From: Blastobasis lacticolella
Taxonomy: Eukaryota; Arthropoda; Insecta; Lepidoptera; Blastobasidae
DNA length: 64,000 nt
NCBI GenBank assembly: GCA_905147135.1
Contig: LR990056.1
Location: 16,936,001 to 17,000,000 of the forward strand
Reading direction: 5' to 3'
Position numbers and translations under genes: made by a program. Below the pieces are notes generated by a model, which worked only from the letters and a program-made list of their open reading frames with translations, did no database searches and was not told where the DNA came from. Below are positions 35,258-46,678 of the stretch, one piece after another. The stretch's first letter is position 1; every line of letters begins with the position of its first letter.

Positions 35258-36012
35258 CCGCGCCTCTTAGCCTGTCGACACAATCTGTTATTGAAATGCT
35301 CGTTGGTGTAGGATACTCGACCTCTTGACCTTTCTTTCCTTTGTTCTTGATTTGATCAAATTTTTATACGTTAAACGTATTGGTAGTAAGTATTTCCTTT
35401 CTGTGATTGTTGCCAAATCTACTAAAGATCTACTATGAGATCCAACCTTTTCAATTTCATCTTGCCCGCCTTGAAAGTTATCCCAAAGTCAATGCTTATA
35501 AACGCTATATTGATTCTAGACACGTAATCTCTAGGTCTGATCTAGTGTTGGCGGGTCTCGAGTCAACAGGACACGAACGCTCGACAACAACAATAAGATC
35601 TATAGACAGTGTTTTACTCGCGAGGTCAATCACGTGCGCCATATGTCCGGATATACCCGAAGCACGGAAGTAGAGATTTTTCGTCTCCATTTCATGATAC
35701 AAGGACGTATGCGGCATAATAAAGTGAGTCTGTCAATGATAAGATTTCAGTAGATAACAGAATCAACGGAAATTTGTAATATCAAGAAGTTTAATGCGAT
35801 TGCAGTTCGAAATTCGCGCACTGAATGTCATTGTAATCGTTCATTTTTATCAAAATTATTCACTTGATATATCAACAAAAGTTATCTGGCCTAAAAATTA
35901 TGTGAAATTATTAAAATTAAATTAAAATTATTAGAATATTCCGAATATAAATTTTGATACACTTTGGAGCATACAGAAAACTCTTTAGCAACACTGCTTA
36001 TTTTAGCCGTAG
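35258..36012. other. No gene recognised
   Basis: AT-rich; no repeat or exon recognised. Confidence 0.5.
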
Positions 36013-36256
36013 ATGGACATGTGTGGTGCCGCCACCTCAAAGAATAGCACCACCCCATCTCTTCCCGTGGGTGTCGTAAGAGGCGACTAAGGGACAAATC
36101 CGAAAGATGGGCAGCAGCATCTTTCTGGGTAGATTTACATCAACTGCACTGCGATCTCCAACCCGCCTGCCAAGCGTGGAGATTATGGCAATGACCTCCC
36201 CTTTCGTGGGAGAGGCCCGAAGTCCTGCAGTGGACTGTTATTGGCTGTGATGATGG
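36013..36256 (+). repeat. SINE-2 variant subfamily
   Basis: Shares 'aatagcaccaccccatctct', 'gggtgtcgtaagaggcgact', 'tgcgatctccaacccgcctg' and the end 'cctgcagtggactgttattg'. The middle differs ('aagggacaaatccgaaagat', 'tctttctgggtagatttaca') where the other copies have 'gttttcgaggcaaaag'. A distinct, probably older subfamily or the parent LINE 3' end. Confidence 0.85.
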
Positions 36257-37105
36257 ACATTGCAATTGGTCCAGAGGGAATACAAAGGAATCTTAGAAAA
36301 TCTTTACGAACGAATATTAAATCGTGTTAGGATATACTTACAGCTGATGAATACAATAGAGCACAATGAATAAGGTCGTTCCCCTCTGAAATGTGAGAAA
36401 TATGTTAAATGAGGCTTGCCCCAGCTTCTTATGTAATGAAATTCTCCAGAATCTCATCTTATATGTAAGATAGCGGTCCGCCTCAACATTTTGCAATTTT
36501 TCGTAGGGATCTCAATTTCCTTTTTTTGAATTTCTAGCAGAATCTACCAATGGTACTGTTAATATTGATTTATTGATTGAAATAATCTTTATTCTACCTT
36601 TATTTTTATATAACTTAGTTAACATACCTAGGTTTTTCAGTCAGTTTTGTCGCAGTCATTTGTTGTAAATGCTTATGATAATTCCGTCTAGCAGCTGTCC
36701 GTATTGACTGGCGTCTGCATGACCGACAATAGTGTAAGGAAAAACTCACGAAAGGGCTCGTACGTCATCGGAGTCGCAAGGGAAAACCTCGCCGGGAGTT
36801 TGTACAACATTGTTGCCACACACACAAGCCACAAGTTGTATAACCAGACAGTTACCTGCACACATTAACCTGGAAACACCCACGCGTTAAACGCTCACCG
36901 AAATAACTCGTTGGCTGTTGTAAAATTTACCTAAAGCGCACCCGTGGGCGTCGCAACCCCTCGGCATCTACTGCATAATAAATATTTAGCTAACAGATCA
37001 AAGACTGGCAAAATGGCTAATAATCCGACTCTTTCTGGGCGAGCTCGTTATTTTGTTTTTGGGCTTAATTTGTATTAAAGTATTTGTTGAGCTTAATTAT
37101 TTATT
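36257..37105. other. No gene recognised
   Basis: No repeat end or coding signal recognised. Confidence 0.5.
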
Positions 37106-37109
37106 GGGG

Positions 37110-37335
37110 TAGCCAGGCATTTGACCGCCATCTCACCTAGTAAGTGACGATGCGGCCGAAGATGGAGCATGCCTGTCTAGGGACAGCTTATTTTATTTAT
37201 TTATTTATTTATTTATACTTCACTCTAGCCTTGAGCACGTCTAGGTTTTAATGATCTGGGAACACGCTCACAGGCAACTTGTTCCATTCCTTAGCCGTAC
37301 CCATTATAAAGGATGAACTAAAGGCCCGTGATAGG
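37110..37335 (-). repeat. LINE family A tail interrupted by a (TTTA)n microsatellite
   Basis: Complement of the family A end, with 'caggcatttgaccgccatct' and 'gatgcggccgaagatggagc', and further on 'ttccattccttagccgtacc'. About seven TTTA units (37188-37217) sit inside what was coding sequence. Confidence 0.85.
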
Positions 37336-37510
37336 GTCAGAATCTGTGATATCCAAAGTAAAACGAATGTCACCGAAATAGGTCTCGCAGCACTGAAGTG
37401 GCAATGGTAATCCACATAGTTCGCAAAGCCGTGGCTATTAGGGCATGTATATGTATACCATAATTTTATCTATCATATACGGGTTTAATTGTCTTTTGAG
37501 ATGATGTATA

Positions 37511-37881
37511 GACTGTGAGGACGCCGTAGGTTATTCTACGTCATCTAGTACAAGAAAAATTCAACTTTGATAGGAGACCCATATAATGTTGGTTTGCACA
37601 ATCAAGTAAAAATTTTTTTTTTTAATGTTGAAACTTCGACTTTTCTTGACGATAATACTTACCTATCCTCTTGTGTGGGTTCTATAAGTAAAAATCGGAA
37701 TGCCTCACATCCACTTTGCAGTTTCGTTTTTCAGACACATTTTATATATAGTCACAAAAGAGAAAAGTGACTTTTGTGTCGGTTTGTGCACAGACCAACG
37801 TTTTGTGAGTCTCCCAAACGTCTACTATCACTGCAAAGTGGAATTTTTCGTGTACTCGATGACTATGACGCTCTCACAGTC
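37511..37881. mobile_element. MITE family 1, complete foldback element
   Basis: Ends 'gactgtgaggacgccgtag' and the complement 'gactgtgagagcgtcatag' open long inverted repeats of well over 100 bases, including 'ttggtctgtgcac'-type and 'gagacccac' blocks. No coding capacity. Related truncated copies lie at 40.4 and 55.0 kb. The target-site duplication is not clear. Confidence 0.9.
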
Positions 37882-38184
37882 CTAATAGAGGGCTATACCA
37901 GCTTCGAGGGCAAGATAAACATAATTCTTGGAAGGGGATCTTTGAAGAGTCTTGTGTTTTCGCTTATTCGATACCTCTGCAAGGTCGTCGTCCCGTTATG
38001 AGGGCACATCAAACGCTCGGATTCTTTTACTGTATTTCTATTCGATATCGGGGTTGTTATTGCATATCATGTAGCAATGTGCCAATATTGTTTCGGGATA
38101 CATATTTGAGCTGTTATTTATGAGCCGGTATTGAAGAGTTTTCCCTGAATCATTTGTATCTCGAGTTACCGTGTTCGAGCCGCC

Positions 38185-38425
38185 GTGTACTAATGACTCT
38201 TTACTGAGTTATGTACATGAGTTGAACACTAACCGATGCTTCTACGGTGAGGGAAAACGTGATGAAACCTGCACGGGCGACTGAATGTGTAATATGACTC
38301 AATCAGATCAGGTTCCCCTGTTAACAGGGTCGCGGAGGTCAGATGGCAGTCGCTCCTCTGTAATTACCTGAACTGCCAAATCCTGGATCATGGTTAATGT
38401 GGACCTCGGGCCTTCGCGATCAACA
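38185..38425 (+). repeat. SINE-1 copy
   Basis: Blocks 'actgagttatgtacatgagt', 'ggttcccctgttaacagggt' and 'gcggaggtcagatggcagtc', to 'ggacctcgggccttcg'. The head is degraded, though a 'gtgttcgagcc' trace near 38171 may be its B box. Confidence 0.92.
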
Positions 38426-38924
38426 CGCAAAATGACCAGATCATAGGAGATGGTTGCGGCCACTTATGTTGAGGAGCCTAACTATTAATGAGCTCTTGAT
38501 GTTATATTGTGGTAGGCGTTAATAAAAATAAATAGGCATAACGTATCAGGTAATAGCTGATAGCAATTTTATCGTTACGTATAGTGTAAGGTCTCCCACA
38601 AACAAGGTCCCGTCTGATTGGTTCAAAAAAGGCGCTTATCCATTATTTGACGTCTTCTTTACAGTGATGACTTCGCAAGCAAAGAATCCTGCAGAGAAAA
38701 GTTAATAAATAAGTAATTCACGAGTCCTTGAGGCACCGCTTTATTTGCGTAACCTAAATCCCATTTGGGAGCCGTTTTATTTAATTACACAATTCGTTCC
38801 CCACGTTTACGTCCTCGTTCCGTATTCCTTTATTGGAATAAAGTGTTTTCTTGGAAGTCTGAAACTCGGCCGCCTGGTACGAACTTCAAAATTAAAAGGT
38901 ACGCCCACATGCAAGTGAAATGAG
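38426..38924. other. No gene recognised
   Basis: Unassigned AT-rich sequence. Confidence 0.5.
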
Positions 38925-39225
38925 TGCCCTCCCGAAGTCTTTCCTTTGCACTATTACATGGGGTTCTTCTAAGGCATGTCTATCACGAGCACCTCAAAGG
39001 CTGGCACCGTATCCGCTTCCTTTAGGTTGCAAATGTCCTGATCGACGGTGGCCGCTTTCCATCAGGTGGACCGCCAGATCGTGTGCCTCCTTGAGCAAAA
39101 AAAAAATATTACCTGGACCGAAATTCCTCCAAGGCACCTCGGGCCTTTAGGTTGCAGATAGCGTGGTCGACAGTGGCCGCGCACCATCAGGTGGACCACC
39201 AGACCGCAGCATTTTAAGCCAAAAA
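38925..39225 (+). repeat. LINE family D tails, two copies head to tail
   Basis: The first ends 'ccatcaggtggaccgccag' and then poly-A (near 39100). The second starts near 39125 with 'tcctccaaggcacctcgggc', repeats 'tttaggttgca.atg..tggtcgac' and ends at 'caccatcaggtggaccacca'. The second is shorter and diverged. Confidence 0.7.
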
Positions 39226-39439
39226 AGTAACCATCTAAGCACCTTTGTTTGACCTAGACCGGACGATCACCAAACCCCCTACTTATGAAGTCTATAAATA
39301 ACTCGCTGTCGAACTAAACTAATTTGGGGAGATCTCAAATTCCCGAAAAGTCGAACTGCGGTCTCGGTGAGCCAATTAATTTCCACTGGCAAGGGGATTC
39401 TTTAATCTTCGCATCGGTGGTGCGGCTATGTAACTCGGT

Positions 39440-39545
39440 CGTCCTTACATAATATAAATTTAAGCCCATGTTTGTGTCGTTCTGTAAGAGAATTTCGTCC
39501 GGAAGGTTAATATGTGTAATACATGCATATTGTACTAAAGAAAAT
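39440..39545 (+). repeat. Helitron-like repeat segment
   Basis: Contains 'gaatttcgtccggaaggtt', 'aatatgtgtaatacatgcat' and 'gtactaaagaaa', parallel to 44.5 kb ('atttcttccggaagattcat'). Confidence 0.45.
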
Positions 39546-39614
39546 TCAGGAAAACTCATGCGGAGGCGGGACGGGTGTGTGCATAAATATGTCCTTCTCA
39601 TTATCATCGTCTTG

Positions 39615-39668
39615 GTGTTAGTCCCGGTTGTGGTCTAGCGCACGAGGATCCGGGGTCCACCTTAAATA
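39615..39668 (-). repeat. SINE-1 tail remnant
   Basis: Contains the complement of the tail only: 'ttagtcccggttgtggt' and 'cgaggatccggggtccacct'. Confidence 0.6.
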
Positions 39669-39689
39669 TTTTTCTAAACTGGCAATATT

Positions 39690-39905
39690 TTTGACACCCA
39701 ATTAGAAAAGAGGTGTATGTGTGGTATGTGTCTGTCTGTGGTATCTTAGCTCCAGAACGGATGGGCCGATTTCGATGCGGTTTTCTTCGGTTTTCTTCAC
39801 TTGAAAGACAGTTTAAACGAGAATGGTCTTTGTTATGTTTCATTAAAATCGGTTTAGAGGTAAACTTGGTCGGGGGCTTTCGGATATTTAAGCCAGTTAT
39901 GTTAG
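39690..39905 (+). repeat. Dispersed repeat J
   Basis: Contains 'gtgtgtctgtctgtggtat'-like phrase, 'gaacggatgggccgatttcg', 'atgcggttttcttcgg' and 'cattaaaatcggtttagagg', ending 'cttggtcgggggctttcgg'. Confidence 0.65.
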
Positions 39906-40372
39906 TTGCTACAATACGTGGTTCCAGCACAGCCGCAGTGGCTGCAATACCAATACGTCGTCTCTCTAGAACGCCTGTGAGTTGCAATACGTTGTTTCTA
40001 TCGAATGCGTGTGTAAAAGCCTAATCTAGCCGATATGCATTATTTACCGGCTTTTACTGTACGGTCCAACTTTTCCGTATTTTTCTTTCCATCTTTTCCT
40101 GATCGTAAACATGGCGACGAGACGTTGACGTAACTATACCGACCCTTACGGAGTCTAAAATGACCGAGTCACATAATTACTCCCATAGCCGACCTCGATA
40201 AAATGTCCTCTGCAATTTAATTTGAAAACCCCTGAGCTACGCCGAATTGAAGCGCCACTAAAATAGGCATCTAATGAAAAGCAATTAAAACGATACTTAC
40301 GAGGCTTTGCAGATAATCTATTGAATGTGCTGTGGATTCTATATTTGGGCTGCACGCTCCTGGAATCACTTA
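39906..40372. other. No gene recognised
   Basis: Unassigned. Confidence 0.5.
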
Positions 40373-40375
40373 TAG

Positions 40376-40600
40376 GCTGTGACGGTGACGTAGGTTCTGC
40401 GTCGTCGAGTAGAAGAAAAATTAATTTTGGTGACTACGATTATAATGTGGCTGGAAAGCGATACAACCAAGAGTTTGTGAGGCAGAGGACGTGTAAGGAA
40501 TAGCTACGAAAAGTCGAAAGTTAGGGTAAATAAAAATATTTTTTTGTGCCAGGTTGTGCACGGGCAGACCGACGTTTTGTGGGTCTACTACGCCTAGGTT
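40376..40600 (-). mobile_element. MITE family 1, truncated copy
   Basis: Left edge 'ggctgtgacggtgacgtagg' and inner 'cgtcgtcgagtagaagaaaa' match the family end. The right part matches reversed: 'gttgtgcacgggcagaccga' and 'cgttttgtgggtctac'. It is diverged and lacks one full arm. Confidence 0.7.
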
Positions 40601-41320
40601 TGTTGCCTGACTTGAAAGAATTTCTCTTTTCAGCTTGTATCGCATTTTTTTAAACACAAAGCCTGTAAGTACTGAAGCCAGGACACATAGGCATTTCAAA
40701 TGGTAATAAAATTTGCTACATAGATTGAGTTTTTTCAAAAATCGGGGAACAATGCTAGAGTGGATTTTTAATCCACCAGCATAGATAGCCTAGTATAGGT
40801 GGCCTAATGGCTAGCGTGTCCGACTTGGCATTTATTATTAATTTTTATTTATAAGATTTATTTATTTGTTACAGGTAAGGATTTAATCAAATGCTCTTGC
40901 TTTGACGAGGGGCAGTTTTGTCACAAAAGTAATGTGGTAAGTTGTACAAGTAAGAGCACGAGAGAAATTAACCGGGATATAAGCGCCAAGATGATGTGTG
41001 GTGAATGAGAAAAAAACAGCCGTTTCATACACATTGGCAGAATTAGTTTTCAATTTTGTATGTAACAGCAAATTTTTTATCGCGATTTCAAAGTTGGTGC
41101 CATAGTAAAAGTTGTTTGTTATCACGAGCACATGCCCAAGGTACCCCTTTGTATAACCGATGTGAGCTCACCCTGTATATAAGCCGAGCTATATAATTTG
41201 TGTACGAGTATATTGTTTGTATCACCGGTTGCGGACTATACCGCCGTTGTATCATAAATTTGAGGCCGGCATGTGTGTAAGTAAGTGTATGTGTAGGGGG
41301 TGGAATGCGAAAGGGAGCTT
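40601..41320. other. No gene recognised
   Basis: The phrase 'caaggtacccctttgtataa' near 41135 resembles 'aaggtaccccttggtatcat' near 33270, each preceded by 'ggtgcca'. A short dispersed repeat, class unknown. Confidence 0.45.
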
Positions 41321-41321
41321 C

Positions 41322-41378
41322 CACCCGTGTCTCCGCTTTGCCGACTTCGCTACAGGCCTCCGTTTCCGGCGCGGCCAT
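41322..41378 (-). CDS. Possible first coding exon (minus strand), speculative
   Basis: The minus strand reads ATG GCC GCG with a good context (catcATGGcc) into MAAPETEACSEVGKAETR, GC-rich in third positions, reaching a possible GTGGAA donor. Reading through the donor gives proline/threonine-rich, low-quality sequence. No downstream exon was found, so it may be chance within a CpG-rich patch. Confidence 0.2.
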
Positions 41379-41601
41379 GATGGGACGTCTCACAGACGTT
41401 CGCACTTACACGGAATGGGGGTTCTATTCGCATTGTCGACGTTCGTGGACCGTATTATGTTTGTAAAGCGCTTTTGTTGACTTCGCTTGTGTGAGGTGTA
41501 AACAAATCTAAGAGCTTTTATTTAGCTCTGATTGTAATATTGATTTGAAGACAAGGATCTTTGTATTATAGTGGGAGGCAAACGAGCAATTGAAAGTAAT
41601 C

Positions 41602-41935
41602 ATCTTGGCGTTAATGTCCCGGTCTTCTCGCGCACGAGGGCCCGGGGTCCGCCTTGACCATGATCCAGGATTTGGCCGGTCAGGTCATTACAGTGGAGCG
41701 ACTGCCTTCTGACCTCCATGACCCTGCTACCAGGGGAACCTGACCAGATTGGATCATGATTACACATCCAGTCGCCTAAATGTGCAGGTTTCATCACAAT
41801 GTCTTCCCTCACCGTAAGAGCATCGTTAAGTATTCAACTAATGTACATAACTCAGAAAACAGTCATTGTTACATGGCCGGAGCTGGATTCGAACCCGGAA
41901 CCTCTGGCTTACGAGGTTGAAAGTCACGTGATTGA
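41602..41935 (-). repeat. SINE-1, near full length with clear B box
   Basis: Minus orientation. The complement of 'ggattcgaacccgg' (41885-41898) is a textbook pol III B box. The body follows through 'cataactcagaa', 'ccctcaccgtaagagcatcg', 'cagtggagcgactgcc' and 'gcccggggtccgccttgacc', to the tail complement 'atcttggcgttaatgtcccg'. With the 31.3-kb copy it defines the family as tRNA-derived. Confidence 0.95.
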
Positions 41936-42760
41936 AAGTACACGCCGTAAAGTACACATCGTAGAAATACCCTGGTGGTCGCGAATGAGAATGTGTAGGT
42001 TCGTTTCTAGAAGGTCTCAATGTCGCGTAACGGTCTGGAAACACTGCTGAAGCATGCTCGTACCATATACCTAGGTAGGTAACACACTAAAATATAATGT
42101 GTGTAATAGACAATACATATTGAATAGCTTGTACACTGCAATTTCAGATGAGGAAATGTTTTTGTTTTCTTCTTTTTAGAGCGTGATTGTCGGGTTTAAG
42201 TTTTTGAACTTACTTTTTAGTTTAATCATCAGTCATCAAAAAGCCCTTGTATGAGGCTTGAGTTTTCTCCAAATTAGTAGAAGGCTTTGCCATAATATCC
42301 ATTTACGATTTTCCAACCTGATAAAAGTTGAAAATTGGGAAAATGCTTATATACCAATTCTTAAACCGTAAGTTGTAGGACTTCTTATTGCTAAAACTTT
42401 GATAGTCGAAGTGAAGTGAAGTTTACGATTGAAGTTAAAATCAGTTTAGTTTAGAATTTTTAGACATACTAGTTTAGATAAACTTTTGTCAACATGATAT
42501 AGTGATATTGATACAATGTTTAGATGAACTAAGTCACATTTCACTTTACCAAGCCAACACCTAAATGGTCCAAATAGCAACACTCAACCCTTCTCATGCA
42601 TAACGTTTGTTGCACAACGTATCGCTAACGAGACCCATCCAAATCCAACCTAATTACTTCCCCTAGCACGTTATGTACGCAGCGGAGGCTGCTACTTTCA
42701 GAACAAACAGTGGTTAGGTCACTGTAAATGCTTCTGCTAGGCTCTGAAAGTACTTTAACC
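41936..42760. other. No gene recognised
   Basis: Unassigned AT-rich sequence. Confidence 0.5.
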
Positions 42761-42764
42761 GCCC

Positions 42765-42890
42765 ACGTGCGAACAGTTGGCTAATTACGTAACGCTGTTG
42801 CCAACAATTCTCTGATTTCAATGATTGAAATTGTTGATTTTGCGATTCCGTATCATCGATTTCATGGATTCAGTTGCTAACACAGTTTTA
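42765..42890 (+). repeat. Inverted partner of the 59.94-kb repeat
   Basis: Contains 'gttggctaattacgtaacgc', 'gttgccaacaattctc', 'tttcaatgattgaaatt' and 'atcatcgatttcatggattc'. Each is found reversed at 59935-60055. Confidence 0.75.
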
Positions 42891-43129
42891 TACACAGGCA
42901 TCACTTCAAATTAGCCTGATAGAACTTTAGTACTTATGCTGATCGCTGCAAGGGTTGCAATCAAATGAAGCGTTTGAAGAACTTAATTATCTTACGCTAC
43001 TATCGAGTGCCTGGGCTGAGGGTATTTTAGGTCCTTAGGGGGCATATTGGGACATACTTTTGCACCAACGTACATCGCGGTTGAAAACCTTCGAGAACAT
43101 ACGAGTCGATGTGGCGTACTTTTACACCC

Positions 43130-43335
43130 CCGACGAAAAAAGAGAGGCATCTGTTTGTGGCATGGTAGCTAACAAACGGATAAACCGATTTGGGTGCGGT
43201 TTCCTCTATTGGAAGCCAGTTTAATCCAGATGGTTTTAAGCTTTCTTTCGTTAAAATCAGTTCAGTAATTTAGAATATATTTGAGTTTAAGTAAACTTGT
43301 TCGAGGGTTTTCCGACTATTTCTGTCGGTTAGGTT
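43130..43335 (+). repeat. Dispersed repeat J
   Basis: Starts 'cccccgacgaaaaaagag', includes 'acggataaaccgatttgggt' and 'cgttaaaatcagttcagtaa', and ends 'cttgttcgagggttttccga'. The start and the complement of the end share CCCCCGAC/TCGG-type sequence, hinting at short inverted termini. Confidence 0.65.
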
Positions 43336-43604
43336 ATGTAGTCACGTTTATCGCATTTTAGTACTTTAGAACTTCAGTGCATCGCTATTTGAGCTTCAAA
43401 ATTCAGTACTACACTTTCTTCTTTGTTTCTTGGAGGCTCCACTGCCGTTCAGGGCTCAGTACTAGTCAGTATTGCCATGTTTGCGTGACCGATTTCTGCG
43501 CGTGTCTGGAACTAAAGCGTTTAGTTGTGACCGTAGTTTTTGTAATTTGTAAACACGAGGAAAACGGCACTTGTGTTATCGTGGCTGTGGTTATTATAAT
43601 AATA

Positions 43605-43845
43605 ACCGTTTTGGCGTCAATATCCTGGCTGTGTTATCGCGAGGGCCTTGACTATGATCCAGGATTTGGCAGATCAGGTAATTACGGCGGAGTGTGGAGC
43701 ACCTGCCAACACTGCCGTCTGTCCTCCGTGACCCTGTTATTAGGGGAACATGACCAGATTAGATCATGGTTACACATTCAGTCGCCTGTATGTTCAGGGC
43801 AGGTTTCATCACGAAGTGCAGTGTAAGTGCATCGGTTAGTTTAGG
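43605..43845 (-). repeat. SINE-1 copy
   Basis: Minus orientation, from 'ttttggcgtcaatatcctgg' through 'tccaggatttggcagatcag' and 'acacattcagtcgcctgtat' to 'aagtgcatcggttag'. A small insertion 'gtgtggagcacctgccaac' interrupts it. Confidence 0.9.
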
Positions 43846-43865
43846 CGTCGGTATGTTTTGAATTT

Positions 43866-43940
43866 AAGATAGATAGATAGATAGATAAATTCTTTATTGC
43901 TCACACAAGAATAATTACATAAGAAGAATAATTTGAATTT
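43866..43940 (-). repeat. (GATA)n microsatellite and retroelement 3' end
   Basis: Five or more GATA units adjoin 'aattctttattgctcac'. The complement (GTGAGCAATAAAG...TATC) carries an AATAAA and is typical of a lepidopteran LINE end tailed by GATA units. Only the end is present. Confidence 0.55.
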
Positions 43941-44404
43941 AAGCGTGACGTTGTGACCATAGTTTTTGTAATGCAAACAAGAGGGAATTTGTACTATCGC
44001 AGCTGTGGTTATTACTGCGTCGAATGTTGAGGAAAACTTGACCGCAACTACGGGACCTTAATAATTAATTTTGTGTTGTTCGGAGCGCCAATGAAATGAC
44101 GCGATCATGTGTTTATTTAGTTGAAGCACTGTGGGCTTGCATTTATAGACAGTCTCATTGATTTTAGAGCTGTATTTATAACTTTTTTGTACCTGTTACT
44201 CGGTGACAAACGAGCAGACGGTCCACCTGATTGAAAACGATGACTGTCGCCCACAACGTTTACGATTACATTCAACTAGATACTCCATTTATTTGGTCCC
44301 TTTCGACGCATTGTACCAGGAACGCAAATGACCGTATTTTAAACCAGACACGTAAAAGACTAGATACGCATAAGGTCAGAATTAAATCCGCAATTGACCA
44401 GATA

Positions 44405-44610
44405 TCCTTACATAGTACAAAATAAAGTCGCTTTCCGCATTTGTCTGCCTGTATTTGCGCATCCTAAACAACAACGGATTTTGATGCGGTCTTCACCACC
44501 AGTTAGAAATTTCTTCCGGAAGATTCATATGTATTAAACATACATACATATTATTGTAAAGAAAAGCCGTACCGTGCCGAGCCTTGGTGGGGCTGGTCGC
44601 TAGATTTATA
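44405..44610 (+). repeat. Helitron-like repeat, 3' end
   Basis: Contains 'acaaaataaagtcgctttcc', 'cggattttgatgcggtcttc' and 'aagccgtaccgtgccgagcc', ending 'ggggctggtcgctag'. The CTAG terminus preceded by a GC-rich hairpin matches the known Helitron 3' rule (CTRR). Confidence 0.55.
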
Positions 44611-44639
44611 ACCTTAAATAAATTTAAATAAATAAATAA

Positions 44640-44890
44640 TCGTGGACAAATTCACACAGCGCCATCTAGCCCCAAAGTAAGCATAGCTTGTGTTATGGGT
44701 GCTAGATAACTGATAAACTACTTATATCCTTTTTTTTTAAATACATACTTATACATAGAACACCCAGACCCGTAACAGAAATTAAAATTCATCATTTCAA
44801 TTTCTGTCCGGCCGGGAATCGAACCCGGGACCTCTTGCGTGGCAGACCGGTTGCGGTTGCATGTTGACCACACTCAGGTCGTCAAAAACC
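44640..44890 (-). repeat. SINE-3 (tRNA-derived, different family)
   Basis: Minus orientation. The complement of 'gccgggaatcgaacccgggac' region is a perfect pol III B box, preceded on that strand by 'ccggtctgccacgcaagag'. The body 'aatttctgttacgggtctgg' and 'gtgttctatgta' leads to an A-run, whose complement is the T-run near 44730. The phrase 'gcgccatctagccccaaag' lies beyond the tail, as in many moth repeats. Confidence 0.85.
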
Positions 44891-45189
44891 TTAATATACA
44901 ATCTCTACCGATAGTACCTAGGACTCTGTCAGGTAAAAGGCTGATCTCACAGCAACAACGCAGCTGCGGTTCTGCATTTTTGTTGCATGTATCAATATGA
45001 TGAAATCGAACCGTACGAGTCATCAATCGTGATATGTTATGGTCGATTGTTACTGCATTCCATCTGCTGGAAAGTCATAATTGTGTTGGAGAAAAGAAAT
45101 AGGTTACGTAGGTGTCTATTTGAAACAAAGAGGTCTTCATATACCTAGACAACTTGACCGATCGGAAAAGTAAACCGATTGGGGAAGGA

Positions 45190-45400
45190 GACGGATGGTT
45201 CCCGTGGGCATTTGTTTTGGATGTGATGCCTGGCATTGTCGAGCCCGGTCCGGTCGTGGTTGGCGCGGGGTGGGTTTGCTGCGGCCGTTTGGTGGTCAGC
45301 GTGTCACTGTGTGTTTCCTTCCTCCTTTCCTACCCCCCTCCTTTTTGACGATTGAAAGAGATATTCAATGTCTTAATTAATAAAGTTTTTTTTTTTTTTT
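45190..45400 (+). repeat. LINE family E 3' end with poly-T/A tract
   Basis: Shares 'gtgtcactgtgtgtttcctt', 'cctttcctacccccctcctt' and 'tttgacgatt' with 53190-53285; both end with an AATAAA-like 'aataaa' region. The upstream GC-rich part (WFPWAF...PGPVVV in one frame) has no recognised motif. Confidence 0.55.
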
Positions 45401-46147
45401 AATTTTATGAAGGAATGCTCGGTACAAAAAGATTAAGAGCAGGTAGTCCGTTAGTATAGAATAAGGATCATTGTCTAATGCGTAAGTGTGTAAAATTGTT
45501 AATCTTGATACGGCTTTGCTTGTTATTAAAAATATACTAAATTAGGGGTCAATCTATATACATGTTTTTGTAAATATTTATTGTTATTAGTTAGTATAAA
45601 AATTAAATAATACAATATCAGTAATTTTGTCATAATACCTATTGAAACAACATTACAAAAGGGGTGACTGGGAGTTTTTTTGGCGAGTGAAGTTCATTAG
45701 ATCTTGTATCTGTATACGATTTTGACTAGACCTTTACTATGTCTCAGATTGTTTTTATTAACTCAAATTCTGGGATACCTTAATATGACCTGATATGACC
45801 TGGAACTCTCTCATACAACACATGTACGCTACACACTACAACATCAATCAAGCAAGAACCCACCCGTTACAATAATGGCTTTATCGAGTTAATTACTTAC
45901 AGAGTGAGGTAAACAACCTGCGACATACACATTTTGTGTGTACCGTAACATTTGCCAATCTAATTAGCTGGATGGACTAGCCACGCCCTTTCCTTTGACG
46001 TCAAAGACCTGTTTACTTTGGACATTATGTTGTGCAAAGTTTGTTTTCCCCACACTCGATGGCTTACATAAAACTTCCGCTTAGCATTAGCAATTAGGGT
46101 ACCTACCTAATGTCAGGGTTAACCTGTAGTGGTAAATAACCATACAT
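45401..46147. other. No gene recognised
   Basis: AT-rich, unassigned. Confidence 0.5.
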
Positions 46148-46678
46148 CCATTGTAGGCAGTTGTCGTTTCCTATCAGCTGGGGTGTCAGCTTGTTTTATC
46201 ACTGCCTTCTACTAATGGTGGTCATTCACCATCATGCCGCTTGATCCAGTGGCATGATAATAAAATAGGCTTCATCAAGCCGAACTGCCTGTGTGTATGG
46301 AGAGAAATTTTGGAAGAAAATGCCACATACACATACAAAGGAAATGCGCTTATTAAGTTTGTCTAAATTCAGAAGCAATAAGCGTCAGAGCAAGTCAAAG
46401 TTGAACCACATAAATAAATGTAACGCGTCGTTCCGTTTTCCAAAAGGCGTGACACCAAAATTTGTCTTATTTTATGAGCAATACATTCTATTTTGACCTT
46501 CTCTCAATTGTATCTTCTTTTGAATTTCTCTCAATACACACGGTCAGTTTAGCTTGATGAAGCCTATTTCATCATGCCACTGGATCAAACGACATGATGG
46601 TGAAGTGGCCACCATTAGCAGATGACAGTGATAAAACAAGCACCGCGACTGATGGGAAACGACAACTGCCTACAATGG
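46148..46678. mobile_element. MITE family 4, 531-bp foldback element
   Basis: The ends 'ccattgtaggcagttgtcgt' and their complement 'ccattgtaggcagttgtcgt' match. The arms continue for about 160 bases with 'gcttgttttatcactg', 'taatggtgg', 'ccatcatg', 'tgatccagtggcatga' and 'ataggcttcatcaagc' in the same order from each end. The centre is unique AT-rich sequence. No coding capacity. Confidence 0.93.

Noticed and set aside
41885..41898. tRNA gene suggested by a perfect B box (also near 29609, 31396 and 44815)
   Set aside because: No full cloverleaf or acceptor stem. The B boxes belong to SINE-1 and SINE-3 heads followed by SINE bodies.
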